From: Nymphaea colorata
Taxonomy: Eukaryota; Streptophyta; Magnoliopsida; Nymphaeales; Nymphaeaceae
DNA: 64,000 nt
Reading direction: 5' to 3'
Assembly (NCBI RefSeq): GCF_008831285.2
Contig: NC_045138.2
Location: forward strand, 12,290,571 to 12,354,570
Position 1 is the stretch's first letter. Every line of letters begins with the position of its first letter. This document shows, piece after piece, positions 1 to 11,669 of the stretch. The translations under genes were made by a program, and so were the position numbers. Under the pieces are notes generated by a model, which saw only the letters and a list, made by a program, of their open reading frames with translations, did not search any database and was not told the DNA's origin.

Positions 1-942
1 TAGCCCACCTAAGGTCAATCTTGACCGAGTCCTAGACCGAGCCTACTTATTAGGCATTGACCGAACCCACCAACCTAGTCTCACCCGAACCTACGTCACC
101 CGAGTCCATTCCATTCCAGTCCGAGCTAACCTACCCTCCACCCAAGTCAGACCTACCCGACCTAGCCTACCCTCAACTAAAGGCGGACCACCTCTACTAC
201 GAGGCCGAGCAAGGAGTGTACCCAAGTGGGCGACATCTTCACAAGGAGTTGACGCCAACTTCACCTCCTCCATAGCGGCAAGGCGTGCCGCTTATCAAGG
301 TAGATCTCAGCCCCCGAGCAACAGCCATCTACGGCGTGAGTCAACCTCTTCCTCGGCCAGGAGGGCCGAGCCTCTTCATTGTCCGTTGCTGCAATACCCG
401 AGGTCTGGTTTTTACCTCTGGGTCATCTTGCGGATTTAGCCAAGCTTAGCCTTGGCTAGTGATCTTCTCAACCCCCTATAGCTACGTGGATTGAGTGTTT
501 TATTACATGCTTTGCTTTTAGCCTGGCTACGGCCATTGCCTTGACCAGTGGTACCTCTAAGGCCCAAAAGCTGAGGACACGACCGTGGGGGCAGCAGCCT
601 ACCTATTGGGATTGGTTGTGGTTTGCACGTTCATTAGGCATGTATGACAGGATGGTTTGGTTGTATGGTTTGTGAGTGAGGATTGAGAGCTTCATTTGTA
701 TCGCTCGCGCTTTGTATAGCCTTCAAACTCATTCTTTGTAGTAGGGAGTAAGCCTCACGGGTTGGGATACACCAGACTTGTACCGCTACCTAGGGGATTT
801 TGCGTCGGAGTCCTGTCTGGCCGGGTTTTGAAATTGTAAATAATTTGTTTTTGGTTTCGTCCGACGGCTTCTCCGAGAGATCTTGGGAGAGGATCGACAT
901 CTGGCAGAAGTCTTGGACGACGCCGGGTCTTGGTCCTAACAT
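1..942 (+). other. Probable LTR remnant, cut by the window edge
   Basis: This stretch has no conserved coding region. It starts with a degenerate repeat of GACCGA/ACCCGA units, passes through a promoter-leader-like part around 640-760, and ends in CTAACA, the CA ending expected of an LTR. Base composition is richer in G and C than the following 2 kb. The open frame at 57-275 is proline-rich because of the repeat and is probably not a protein. The left end and any partner LTR are outside the window, so this is an inference. Confidence 0.3.
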
Positions 943-1640
943 TACATGAGGTAAGTGGCAATTTTAATCACAACACAAGCCTGCTCATACATTCCTCCAT
1001 CTTCATCTTCTTCTTCTCGCAAGAACTCTGATTCAGCAGCAAATTTGTTTTGTCACATAAAACATATTAGAGGCATGTGTTCTCTGAAAAAATGACGGAG
1101 GAAGTAGGGGATTAGAGAGTGAATGAAAATTGGAAACATATGGGGGATCGATGCATCTTACCGATTGCCCAAAGAGGATGGAAGAGGAACCCTAACAAGA
1201 ACGAGGAAAAAACCGAACGCCGGTCACCGTCCGCTGCCTCCAACGCCGTCGCCGTCCACCGCCGCTGCCCAAAAGAGCAGAACCACCAAGCAGCTGCCCT
1301 TGGAAGAGAAGAACGCTGGAGAGGCGACAGAGAAGAACACTCGAGAGGTGGAAGAGAAGAACGCTTGTTGTCGACTTTTGGGCATTTTGATATGGTTTGG
1401 ATTTGGTTCCGACCTGGAACCAAATCCAAACGTATCACCACTTACCGGCATACCGGTACTGCCGTACCAGTGTACCGGTACTGGTATGCCGGTCACCCAG
1501 GCGTACTACGGTAACATAGAGGCAAACGAAAGGAAAATAGGGCAAATGAAAGGGGTGAGCTTGGGTTTTGTGGGTTGAATTTGGGTGGAGTTAAAGTAAA
1601 CTCAGATTCAAATATTATATGGCTAAAAAAAAATCATTTT
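943..1640. other. GC-rich segment, possible captured first exon
   Basis: A GC-rich island in AT-rich DNA. Open frames on both strands (1,123-1,578 plus; 1,112-1,441 minus) show no recognised domain. The minus strand reads like a plant 5' leader: a TTAGGGTT-type tract followed by a splice-donor-like GTAAGA at 1,161-1,156. It may be a fragment of a first exon or a non-autonomous transposon. No downstream exon was found. Confidence 0.25.
1444..1493. repeat. Inverted repeat rich in TACCGGTA
   Basis: The left arm ACCGGCATACCGGTAC and the right arm GTACCGGTACTGGTATGCCG face each other, with the palindrome TACCGGTA in both arms. It can fold as a strong hairpin. Function unknown. Confidence 0.7.
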
Positions 1641-3561
1641 TTTAATTTTTTTTTTCAATTAGCTGGGGTGGTGAGGTCATGGCCCAGCGGACCCTTGCTC
1701 CGCCCCGATTATGAATGACCAAAACAACACTGAATCAAAACAAAGCAGCACCATTTAGACTATTCACAACAATGCAATGGCAAGGTTTTATTTACCTGTT
1801 AAATAGTTGCTTAATTTATTAAATTGATTAAAAAATGTTACATTGATTTATTAATCGATAAAATAAATAAACTCATTGAATAAAACTTGGGTTTAATTCT
1901 TGATTCAGAAGTTTTGTATTATTTTCACATATTTTTTCTGATCAATTTTTTTTTTAAATACTTGTCTAAACCCACCTTTCATTTGAGAATGTGGTTGTCT
2001 TGGATTGGAGGATAGCCATAATTTTTTTCTTTTATAAATACTTTATTAAAAGTTGGATTACTGTTTTCTGCATGTGATTTCATGTAGTTTTGTACTGTAG
2101 GAATTGAATCTTCCATGAGAGTTTTAACTCGAGTCCACATAAATTTCTTTGTTCGTATTTATTTATTTTGATTTTTTTAAGTGATATTCTAATTTTACAA
2201 GTTGTAAAAAATCGTTGAGTTTTATTCCTAACTCATTTAGATAAATAATTTTATTGTAATCTTTTAGATTTTCATATTTTCTTTTTATGAACAAATATTT
2301 ATTGCTTAATTTTGACTTAGTTGGTTAAGATGTTTTAACTATTAGCTTATCAATTTTCTCAATAAGTTCTTTGTCCTATTTGATTTATATATCTTTAAGT
2401 TATTTAAGGATGTGTTATATTATTCTCATATACATTCTTTGACCAATTTTTTTTTAATATTTATCTAAAACAAGTATTTTATCAACTAAATAAAATTTTT
2501 ATAAGGTTGCATGTTTGAGCAAATAATATGTTTGAGTAGTTAGACAAGTAGTTTTCTCAATAAACAAGTTTATCATCTGATATTCATACTTTTTTCACAA
2601 GTTTTTCATATGATTTTTATATTTTTTCTACAAGTTATTTATATAACTTTCATGCATTTTTCATAATAACTGTGCACATTGAACATTGATTGTCTATTTA
2701 ACATATTTTGATGGAGTAAACTATTATTTCATGATGATCACTTATTAAGAATTATTAAATCAGGTGGCCCATATTATTTTTCATTTAAGTAAGACATTAT
2801 TTAGTGGTTTTTTTTAATTTCATTGAGTTAATTAAAATAATTTGTGTTATGTCCGTAAAAAGAATGTTCAATGATGTCAAACCTTCATTCGCTCTACATC
2901 GTCACTAACTTTTTAGGTTAATCCTTTTAGCTTGATTGCAATAGGTGTTTTTTTTTTTTACATAAAATTGTATTGCATAATCAATTCATATAATTTATTA
3001 AATCAAACAATTTGTTGTTTTCCTACTAGTTAAAGGTTCTTGTTTTTAAATTTTTGAATTATGCGTTATATATCAAATACCTAAGACTTTTTAACATATT
3101 ATATGATTATACAAAATAATTTACTTGATTGATTAAATAAATCATTGATAATTTGATAAATAAATTTTTTTATGAGTTTAACAGTTTTTTTATATTAAAT
3201 ATATTTATTTGATATTAATTTTCATATTTTTAAAAATTCCCATTTTGTTGAAATTTCTTGATTGAAGTTTTCTTTATTATTTTCAACTAAATAAATATAC
3301 TATGTAAGATATCCTGCTTAGTTGATGCCTTAACTATAATAGTTTGCCTGTTTACATAAAAACATTTAATTAAATATAATATTAATTATTAATTAATTAA
3401 TTTTATATAATATAGTTTTAAATACTTTAAGTTAAAAGGTGTAAATGATAACTGTATAATTATTATTATATGCAACTCCATGGAAGTCATTAGATCTTAA
3501 ACAAATTATACATTCATATACAATTTATATTCTTTTTAAGTGATAACTTTAAGTTAATGGG
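1641..3561. other. AT-rich intergenic DNA
   Basis: Very AT-rich sequence with poly-T runs and no open frame longer than about 60 codons. I see no gene, RNA gene or clear transposon here. Confidence 0.6.
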
Positions 3562-3848
3562 TTGGCTAGACCTTTTGCCTTTCGGATTCGGATAACAACT
3601 TCGGATATCAAGCTGCAATTCGGATTCGGATATCAACTCAAAATTCAGATATACTTGTTAAGATGATTAATATTTGATCAAATATTTATTTAAACCAAAT
3701 CCGAATCCGTATCCAATCAGATGTTATTTCTAAAATCTTAATCCAATCCTATTTTCTTATTCGGATGTTAAATCCCTTAACATATCCGATTTTTTAAAGG
3801 CAATTCGGATAGATATCCAATCCATATCCGATTCATTGACATCCCTAG
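3562..3848. mobile_element. MITE-like fragment, hAT-type end
   Basis: Repeated TTCGGAT/ATATCC motifs occur in inverted orientation across the fragment, and the right end reads CATTGACATCCCTAG, which resembles the terminal TAGGGATG of many plant non-autonomous hAT-like elements. No matching left terminus was found, so the left limit is uncertain and the element may be truncated. Confidence 0.4.
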
Positions 3849-5705
3849 TCGCTGGGCTGCCCCATTGGTGGCATGACGGGAAAAGTCACAAATGTTCCTT
3901 CTTTTGCTGGACTTGTTTATTATGGAATTCATGCATGGTCATAAAAAACACTTAAAAAACAAAAAAATATGATAAATTAAATTACCGTTTAAAACTAAAA
4001 AATACATTTTTTTTAATATTAAAAATGAAAAAAAAAACATGTTTTTTTCGTTTTTTTACTTTTTTTTTTTATTTTTTAATGCCAAACAGTTTTTTTATTT
4101 TCTATTTTTTATTTGTTGCAAATCTACTTATCTTTTGATGTTTGTGTTATTAGTTTCTTAGTTATTTTATTTTTCTCTCATTTTTAGTTTTTTAATTTTT
4201 TAAAAATTTACCATATTTCTCTGGTTTTTTTCAAATTCGTCTTATTATATCTGAGAAAAGCTTCGCCGTTTAAAAGTCCGAAATATTATTTGTGACTATG
4301 AATTCATGTTAGTTTGATCACTTCATCATTCTCTTCATGGCTCTTGCATGGGATAGGGCTTATCATCTCTGACCCCATCTAGTTCATGCTTTATGCTTGG
4401 TGAGCAGGAGGTTGTCTAGTGCAGGGGGGAATGTTTTTGGGAGCCACACTACATACATGGAATATTTTGGTTATGTGATCCATTATTTTGGGGATGTATG
4501 TGACATGGAGTTGTAAATATTTTTAGTTAAAGGACATAAAAATTTGCTAATACGGGATGCTGATTGGTGCATTTGAGTACCTCGGTGCAGCACCACAAAT
4601 TCTAATCAAGAATTGGACCAGTTATGTCTAATTTGATTCAATTTCCATTTTTCACAACATTGCTAAATACCATGACAATAATCGAATGTAGATTCAATAA
4701 AATTAAATAACAAATCGACTTCTCTACGATCTTAATGCAAAGAACAAAGTTCTTTCGGTTGATCCAACCAGAGCATACATTGATTACAACTATCCCTCTA
4801 CAGATTTCTTTGCAAAGTTAAATTAAGGAAAGTGCTTTGAAATACAATGTGTAGGACCAAATAACTTTGATCTCCCTTTTCTTTTTTCCCTCAAGTCGAC
4901 ATTATGAATGCATTCGTTATGCTTCATTGACTACAAGCCGACATTGAAAGCAGACTTTTGTCCTTTTTTAAGTATTTCTGAAGAATCTAATTGTACGAGT
5001 CTTGGTTTCTTTTGATACTATTGATTATTGGCTTATGAACTTATATTACTGATGATGTTTTTGTCAGATAAATCCAGTCGTATGAGTTGATTTTGATATA
5101 TGGGAATTCTATGTATTGTCTTGCTTTAACAGAATTTTGTTATCTAAAATGGTGATTTTCTATACAACATATCTTATTATGGACTTGTAATTGAGTTGAT
5201 ACAACATGTCCTTGTGTTATTAAATGATTTGATAAATGATATACAAACATAATATTCTTGCCATCTAATGACATATAGAAAAAAGTCAAAGACAATATGG
5301 ATAGAACAAGACCACCATAACACACAAACACTGGGCAAAACAGTCAGAATGGATAAAACTAGTGCGGAGAGAATAGACAAAACATGTAGAATAGACAGAC
5401 GTCATGTTTTGTTCCTATAACCATCAAACAATGGACAAAGAACACCACCACTAAGAGAAAATCATGTCCGCACTGTTTCACGGACAACAATCAAACGGCT
5501 TCTAGTAGAGGATAGGTGCAACTAAAATGTGGTTTCATGGATACGTTCATGTCATTTGATAGTATGAACTGCTTCAATAGTCCCAACATTATTCAAAGCT
5601 GAGCCCCACTAAAAATACAGGTTGCCTTATGAATGGGAATTTCCTTTCCTTGTCTTTTTTTCAGTGCTTCATGGCTTCAGCCTCTATGTGGAGTGAAACA
5701 ATTTT
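3849..5705. other. Intergenic DNA, no gene seen
   Basis: Poly-A and poly-T rich (notably 3,950-4,260). The small open frames at 5,140-5,380 are AT-rich and show no domain. Nothing else is recognisable. Confidence 0.55.
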
Positions 5706-6001
5706 GGGGGTGTTTAAATGACACTCCAAAATCAGGTTTTTGGAGTGTTTGGATGCCATCAAAACTGGGTTTGAAGAAAACCCAGTTTTGACAAACCTAG
5801 TTTTATAAAAGGGAATGAAGAACTTGGTCCCTTTTAAGTTATTCAAAAATCAGGTTTTAGATGTGTTACCCAAAAGAAAAACAAAGTTTCTAAAACACAT
5901 TAAAAAGGTTGGTTTTTATAAAACCTAGTTTTTGCAAAACTGGGTGGGAAGAGGACCGAATGCCCCACTTTAACTAGAATTAATTCACCTCAAACACCTC
6001 C
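5706..6001. mobile_element. MITE-like element with terminal and internal inverted repeats
   Basis: It begins GGGGGTGTTT and ends AAACACCTCC, which are inverted copies with one mismatch in ten. Inside, TCAAAACTGGGTTT (5,759-5,772) and its exact reverse complement (5,778-5,791) form a hairpin with a 5-base loop, and AACCTAGTTTT-type motifs recur. It is about 296 bp with no coding capacity. The target-site duplication is not clear, so the superfamily is left open. Confidence 0.5.
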
Positions 6002-6448
6002 TATAAGATGTAAAAACTTTCCAGAGGAGTTCAGTCCTAGAACAAGCGTTACTCGATACTCTATCATAAATTTCTAAACCTTTAACACGCATAAAATTAA
6101 GTTAAGACCATAATGCTCTTCATGACACAGTGTTCCCTTTGGATCTAGAAAGAGATCACGCAGTCTGGCTTATCAAGCCAAGAAAGAAAGTTGAAGCCCG
6201 CCCCTTCAGGTAGTTTTTTTTGGTACTCCTCAAATCCACCTGTGCGCATTCCCCGCCTTCTTCTCAAAGGCATCCCAACAATCACGGGACAACATTGATT
6301 CCAAGGAAATATGAAAAGAGAAAATATATTCAACTTGATGGTTCATTTAATAAAAAGAATGACATTTGAACATTTTACTTCGTAACAGTTGAAGGACATC
6401 TTATTTGAATAATTAAATAATAAAGAAATGGAAGCTGATGGGTTGGAG
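6002..6448. other. 3' flank of the host gene
   Basis: Non-coding sequence downstream of the minus-strand gene. It should hold its 3' UTR and poly(A) signals. An open frame at 6,145-6,333 (minus) has no domain I recognise; it could be an alternative last exon but nothing supports that. Confidence 0.4.
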
Positions 6449-9400
6449 CTATTTACGGGACGGGAGAGAGCACGGCTTCAAGAACCAAAACAGGTCTAAT
6501 GATCGGTCTACCAGTGGTGAAATTGTTAACTTATCCTCCTCAATCTCCTCACCTGCGGTCCTCATCTTTCCATTTGGCGACGACTCTTGTAGACTTCTTA
6601 TCCTCTCCTCCTGCATTAATCCAAATGAGGAATGATTATGAAAGCAATAACAAAACAAGACCCATATCCAAAGAGACCCATTTCTACATAACAGGACCCC
6701 AAGAGAAGCATCAAAGACGCTCTACTATATCGTGGCATCCCCCCCCCCCCCCCCCATCGTATTTCGTCGCACATTCCGATCTTTTTTTTTTCCAATATAT
6801 AGATTTAATAGCACTATGAAATACGAAAAAACATAGGAGGCGACCACCAATTAATTGGTCATTCCAATTAAACAAATGAATTCATTGATCAAATATCAAT
6901 TTGAATTACTAATTCAAATTATAGGTTCAATTGGAATGACCAATTTTCACCCACAGATTTAAGGCAGAAGACTTGAACAGCTTCCCGTTCATGCATATTT
7001 CATGTATATGTGTGCATGTGCTTGTGAGCATGTCAAAGAAGTATATGCTGTTGGCTCACCATGGAGATTGAGCGGGTGGAAGAAGACTTGAGAGGGGAAG
7101 CTATTGGTGGCTTGAGTGCAGAAGGGTGAGGAGGAAACTTTTGAGGCGTCGGGGGTGCCGATCGGACTCCCTTGCTGCTGCTGCTGCTGCTACTGCCGCC
7201 GTTTACTTTCCCGGTGATCTTCCATTCTGGCCGGTGACCTCCCGCCTTTCCTTCAGCCTTTTTGCTGCTATTTTCCCCTCGGTCTTTCCTGGAGCGCATT
7301 AAATATATTAGCAATGGAGTAAGTATTCGAACAAAAAAAAGTTATACCTAAATCAGAAATATGATTTCACAATCTAAATCTGATCTAAATCCAATTTTTA
7401 TATTGATATCTGAATCCAAATCTGAGTTTTGAACTGTTTTTCAAAATGGAAGAGCATTGGATATAAAATATTTATCTATTTAAAACTAAATATAATCTGA
7501 ATCCAATCAAATATATAAATACATCTGAATCCTTAATCATATATATATATATATATATATTTTTCATGTCCTATTTTTTAGAAATCGTTCGTTAGAATAT
7601 CCAATCCAAACCAAATCAGATTGTAAAAATGGTTCGTTTGTGTATCCCATCCAAAGATATGTCGATACCCCTGCCAGTGGAAAGAATTCCTAGTAGAGCA
7701 AGTAGTTTTAAGATGTAGAGGAGACGACCTGGAGGAGTTCAAGGGCTTCCTCCTCTGATTCTCGGCTGTAGAAGACCCTGCGGCAGTCCCGGCCTCGTTG
7801 CTTTCCTTGCCCGAACGATCCTTCCTTGGAGTCGTCGGTTTCGTCGTTTCGGGGTTCACTGGCAGCCCCGCCGCTCGGTTCCCGTTAAGTGCGAGCTTTT
7901 TCAACTCTGTGCAGAACTCCGATATCTGGCTCAGAATGTCCCTCCCCGCGAACAGATTCCGGGCCGAATGAGTGCTTCTCAAAGGCGGCGTCTTGCTGGG
8001 AGTTTCAGGCTCTGGCTTTTCCGACTTTCGTTCCTTCATCGCCGCCGCTGGTCTCTGAACCAAATTTTGCCTCTGGACCTGTTTCTCTACCTTGAATTCA
8101 TTCGTGAACTTGCCTTTGCGAACCGGATTCACGGAAGCAGGGCTGTTCGGATTTCTGTTCTCGCATTCGGATTCCGTAAATGGAGGCTGGTACGGTGCCT
8201 TTGTCTTCTTTGGAGATCTCAGCTCGGCGAGGGAAGTCACGGACGATGAGACGAGTACTCTGCTTTTAGATCTCAGTTCCCTGCGGAAGAAGCAATCGAT
8301 CCTTAGTTCCAACAAAGTTCGTCCTTCACATTTGTGGGAAATTTTGAATAATCTTTACCTTCCATTCATCTCCCTGAGAGGCGTTGTTGCCTCCGATTTG
8401 CTGGAAGATCTGACAAGCGAAGCACGCGTTTGTCGGTCGTGCTGAAACAAGTAAGAAGTATTAAGATATACCCAAAAAATTGCGACGTCAATAAAAGAAG
8501 TTTGAAGACATAAATGTTCTAATTTTGTTGTCGATCTTCATCGACGAATTTCAGCGGAATAAGAAAAAAGAAACTTTTTTGGGTAAATGTAACTGAGATC
8601 GACGAATTTCAGCGGAATAAGAAAAAAGAAACTTTTTTGGGTAAATGTGACCGAGTTGCTGCATATACACCACCCCCAGGTCTAAGCCGTGCTAAGAAAG
8701 AAGATTGAAGATTACCTTGAATTTGGAGGACCTCTGCAAGTGGAAATCTGCGAGGGACTTTGGATGCTGGCAATCTGTAAAGCAATAACAATGTGTACAA
8801 ACTCTTAATAAATAACATATTTCAGCTGTTTGTAAATAGGCTCGGCCTCCCCCATTTCATCTCAATTTGCAGAAACTTTCATCTCTTCGACACGTTCACT
8901 TCCGCTTGAAAGTATATCTAACAGATGCATCTCATTAACTTCAGCTTTGAACTTCCTTCTTTCTTTCTTTCAAAGAAAAGAAAAAACGAATTTCATTTTT
9001 CCGAATGGCGATATATAGTTTTACTACATCAATGATCACGGATCTGGTGGGTAAAAAATTGCAAAACTACATACCTTAGGCTCAACAAAAGCTTGAGTAA
9101 TTTGATTCATTCGTTACATTTTTTTTTTTAATGTTTTCTTCCCATTTGAATGAGAAACCTATGACCAATTGGAGGGAAACCATCTTAACAATCAATAAAC
9201 ATCATTCGTATCGGCTTATTGTGTGGAATCAGCTTACTGTTTTTCAATTTATATCAAGAACTGATGTGTAACTAATCGAAAATGATAGAATATCAAAGCA
9301 AGAAAAATTGTAATATCATCATTTCCTCGATCAACCGACGCAGATTCTTGTAATTTGCTTTGCTTTACTGTATTTCAAATTGGATGGAGCCCATTCAGGG

Positions 9401-9782
9401 AAAAGTCGATGAATATTATCTGTTCGGCTTTTGGGGAGGGAATGGCAACAGAGTTACCTAATCTTCATAAAGATGAGAACCATTGATCGGACTGCCCGCA
9501 CCAAAACGACAAAAGAGTTCCATCGACTTACTCGGCTTCATTCAATATCGATGTTCTCCGAGGATTACACACCAGTCCATGGATGATTCCATGAATTTCA
9601 AGGAAATGGGTAAAGCACACAGAGGGGTATAACTCACCGGGCCTGCAGAAGAAGGACTCCTCGTCGGTGGGATCCTCAGGGGCCAAGAAATCGACCCATT
9701 TGGGAGCGTTGATTCCTTCATAGGCGTCGTCCCTGATGAATCTGCTGTCAATGTTGTCCCAATCGATGGCCAAGACTTCCAT
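6449..9782 (-). CDS. Uncharacterised plant protein, six exons, TPX2-like N-terminal motif
   Basis: Exons on the minus strand: 9782-9638, 8774-8716, 8441-8359, 8280-7729, 7288-7060, 6610-6449. All five introns are GT-AG and every phase joins, giving 1,230 nt and 409 residues with stop TAG at 6,451-6,449. Residues 21-32 (YEGINAPKWVDF) are followed by FFC at 44-46 and a Cys/His cluster CRPDCQHP (46-53). The middle (about 100-280) is basic and Ser/Pro/Lys-rich, with a predicted helical stretch ILSQISEFCTELKKLA. Exon 5 has a run of seven serines and APPTPQKF. The C-terminus is LDLFWFLKPCSLPSRK. I associate this domain order with an uncharacterised plant-specific family; no function is proven. The start at 9,782 was chosen because it lies 14 nt after a strong 3' splice site (TTTTCTGCAG), which suggests a 5' UTR intron. 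An in-frame ATG at 9,860 would add 26 hydrophobic residues. The weakest junction is the intron 4 donor (GTCGTC). Confidence 0.8.
6739..6755. repeat. C17 homopolymer in intron 5
   Basis: Seventeen consecutive C on the plus strand, which is G17 in the sense strand of the host gene's intron 5. The length may be affected by sequencing error. Confidence 0.9.
6853..6945. repeat. Nested inverted repeat in intron 5
   Basis: AATTGGTCATTCCAATT (6,853-6,869) has its perfect 17-base reverse complement at 6,929-6,945. Inside lies a second perfect hairpin, AATTTGAATT / AATTCAAATT (6,898-6,907 and 6,911-6,920, 3-base loop). This may be a small foldback element or a hairpin RNA source. Confidence 0.9.
7173..7190 (-). 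repeat. Triplet repeat coding for polyserine
   Basis: Six CTG units on the plus strand, read as AGC serine codons in exon 5 of the minus-strand gene. With neighbouring codons they give seven serines in a row. Length may vary between individuals. Confidence 0.85.
7340..7672. mobile_element. MITE-like fragment in intron 4
   Basis: About 330 bp of repeated ATCTGAATCCAAATC-type motifs in both orientations, ending near GATACCCCTG. It resembles the element at 3,562-3,848 in motif content. It includes an (AT)11 microsatellite at 7,539-7,560 and fills most of intron 4. Ends and target duplication are not certain. Confidence 0.35.
8540..8655. repeat. 58-bp tandem duplication in intron 2
   Basis: Two adjacent 58-bp units (8,540-8,597 and 8,598-8,655) differ at only two bases near their ends. 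Both start ATCGACGAATTTCAGCGG. The duplication is recent and lies inside intron 2 of the minus-strand gene, away from its splice sites. Confidence 0.95.
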
Positions 9783-10151
9783 CAGAACCAGCAGAACTGC
9801 AGAAAACAGGAACTTTCGAGCAAAAAGAAGAGAAAAAAGAGACCGGCGAAAAGGAAACAAGGAGTTCTCGCTCCAAGAATTAACACACCAGGAAGCAGAA
9901 GAGGGGATAAGAAATGGGAAGAAAATTTAGATATCCAATTGATCGAAGATGAGGCCACCCAGAGGACTGTTCTTGGCGTAGAGCTTGAATTAAGGATCTG
10001 CAGCTTGAAACGGAAAGATACCAACAGAAGAGAAAGAAAGAGAAAAGAAATGCGACTTGAAACCAGTTGCGAACAACAGTTAGTTTCTAGCAGAACGAGA
10101 GGGAGAGAGATATCCTCTTATTTTTTTTATTGATTGCAAGGTCTACAGAAA

Positions 10152-10160
10152 ACTTTATAG
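10152..10160 (-). promoter_or_regulatory. Candidate TATA box of the host gene
   Basis: The minus strand reads CTATAAAGT about 370 nt upstream of the start codon. Transcription would begin near 10,125, followed by a CT-rich leader. Predicted by sequence only. Confidence 0.4.
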
Positions 10161-11669
10161 CCGTTGGAGGCAGAGACTTTTTAATTCCATTCGACCGTTG
10201 CTAAGCCCGAGAGCTCCCCGTTTCTTTCATGAGTAAAAAAACACAGTAAAAGAGACGAACATTTCTTGTGCGGAGACAATTTTACTTGTTATTCTACATC
10301 CGGCATCAAACGTTCTAATAACGTAACATGAATCAAACCATTTTTCCAGAAATTCATCATTAGGATCGTGAGGGCCAGAAATTTAATGAAAGGGATACCC
10401 AAACCTTTGATTACCGACATTTGCTAAACAAACACAATTTCTGTTCAGATTTTCCAGCTGAAACTACAGTGAGCACATGTATTCATGTTCCCTACGTATC
10501 ACCTTTTTAGCATTTGTGATGCATCTAACAGCAATCGCAATTGGTGAATATCTGATCAACTGGGAGCAGTGACCTTTCCATCTGTCAATCAAACTTTGAA
10601 CTATTTCCATTCCTGTGAATAAAGATTTCAATTTCAGGTACGCCACAACGAAACGCATTTTCTGCCAGGTGAGTGCCCAATGATTAATTAGGCAATATTG
10701 CAGCACAAAGCCATTTCCCGTGATGTTTTCTTTCCCGCGAAGTTGTCTTGCCCAGAACACTCCGGCATGTCTCCGTCAATAAGTGTCACCACAGATCGCA
10801 TGTCCGAATCCATTGTGATGATGAGGTGAGCATCATTTTTGAGTCTGATCAATTAGATTTTCACCGCTCGAGTTGCATCCACCTTCTGAGCTCGTTTGAG
10901 GGGCGTTTGTGTAGTGTAGGCTTCTTTCTTTGTCAACGCATGTCGTCCTCATTCTTCATCGCTATCTTCATCTTCCGTCATCGCAAAAACTGGTTGGCTT
11001 TGCTTGAGAATATCCCGATGGCGACAAAACTTGACGTTTCTAGAAACTTTATGTTTATTTTTTGTTATAAGCCTTTTTCTTCTTCCCTAAAAGATTGATC
11101 TCATCATGATGATGAGAGGGTAGGATGCATAGGATCCGAATCCCCACCATCAACCACGGGAAAAAGAAGCAACGGAAAAAAAGATGAGAAATGAACGAAG
11201 GAACGAAATTGTAATTGAAGGAAGCAATTAAAGATAAACAAAAAAAGACAGAATAAGGCCAATGTCTAAGTCTCCCCCACATGCATTTTTCCTCCTTAAA
11301 GAAGAGGGGATAGTGAGTGGATCTTGGACCTCCTTACTAAAGATCCACAAGGTCCAAAGAACAACAGCTGAACGAATTAATAAAGTAAATTATCTGGAAA
11401 AGTCCCAATAGCCTGTATGCTCGCTCCTTTTTCCTTTAGTTTGCCTTGTGGATGTGTAAGAGTTCATCATCTTGTCTAGAGATCGGATCCACTGGAGCAA
11501 CAACTTCCTGTCCAACAAATGTTTCAGAATTTGGACATTCTCCCCTGGTTGGGAGAAGTCAGCTCCGATGACTCATTGTCATCTTAATAGGGAACTATAT
11601 CATAAACATTAAATATTAGTGGAATGTACCAATCGTCTCAAAGTTGCATTATTTGCCAAATGTTAAAGG
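10161..11669. other. Intergenic DNA between host gene and copia element
   Basis: No conserved coding region was recognised. Open frames at 10,464-10,760 (minus) and 10,748-11,098 (plus) show no domain. The first could be a terminal exon of an unknown gene because a splice-acceptor-like TTATTCACAG occurs inside it, but no other exon is visible. Confidence 0.45.

Noticed and set aside
1119-1578. Plus-strand open frames of 131 and 151 codons
   Set aside because: Overlapping frames with no conserved pattern; they run into the TACCGGTA repeat. Treated as composition effects.
10464-10760. 98-codon minus-strand frame upstream of the host gene
   Set aside because: Reads like protein in parts and contains an acceptor-like site, but I recognise no family and found no partner exon.
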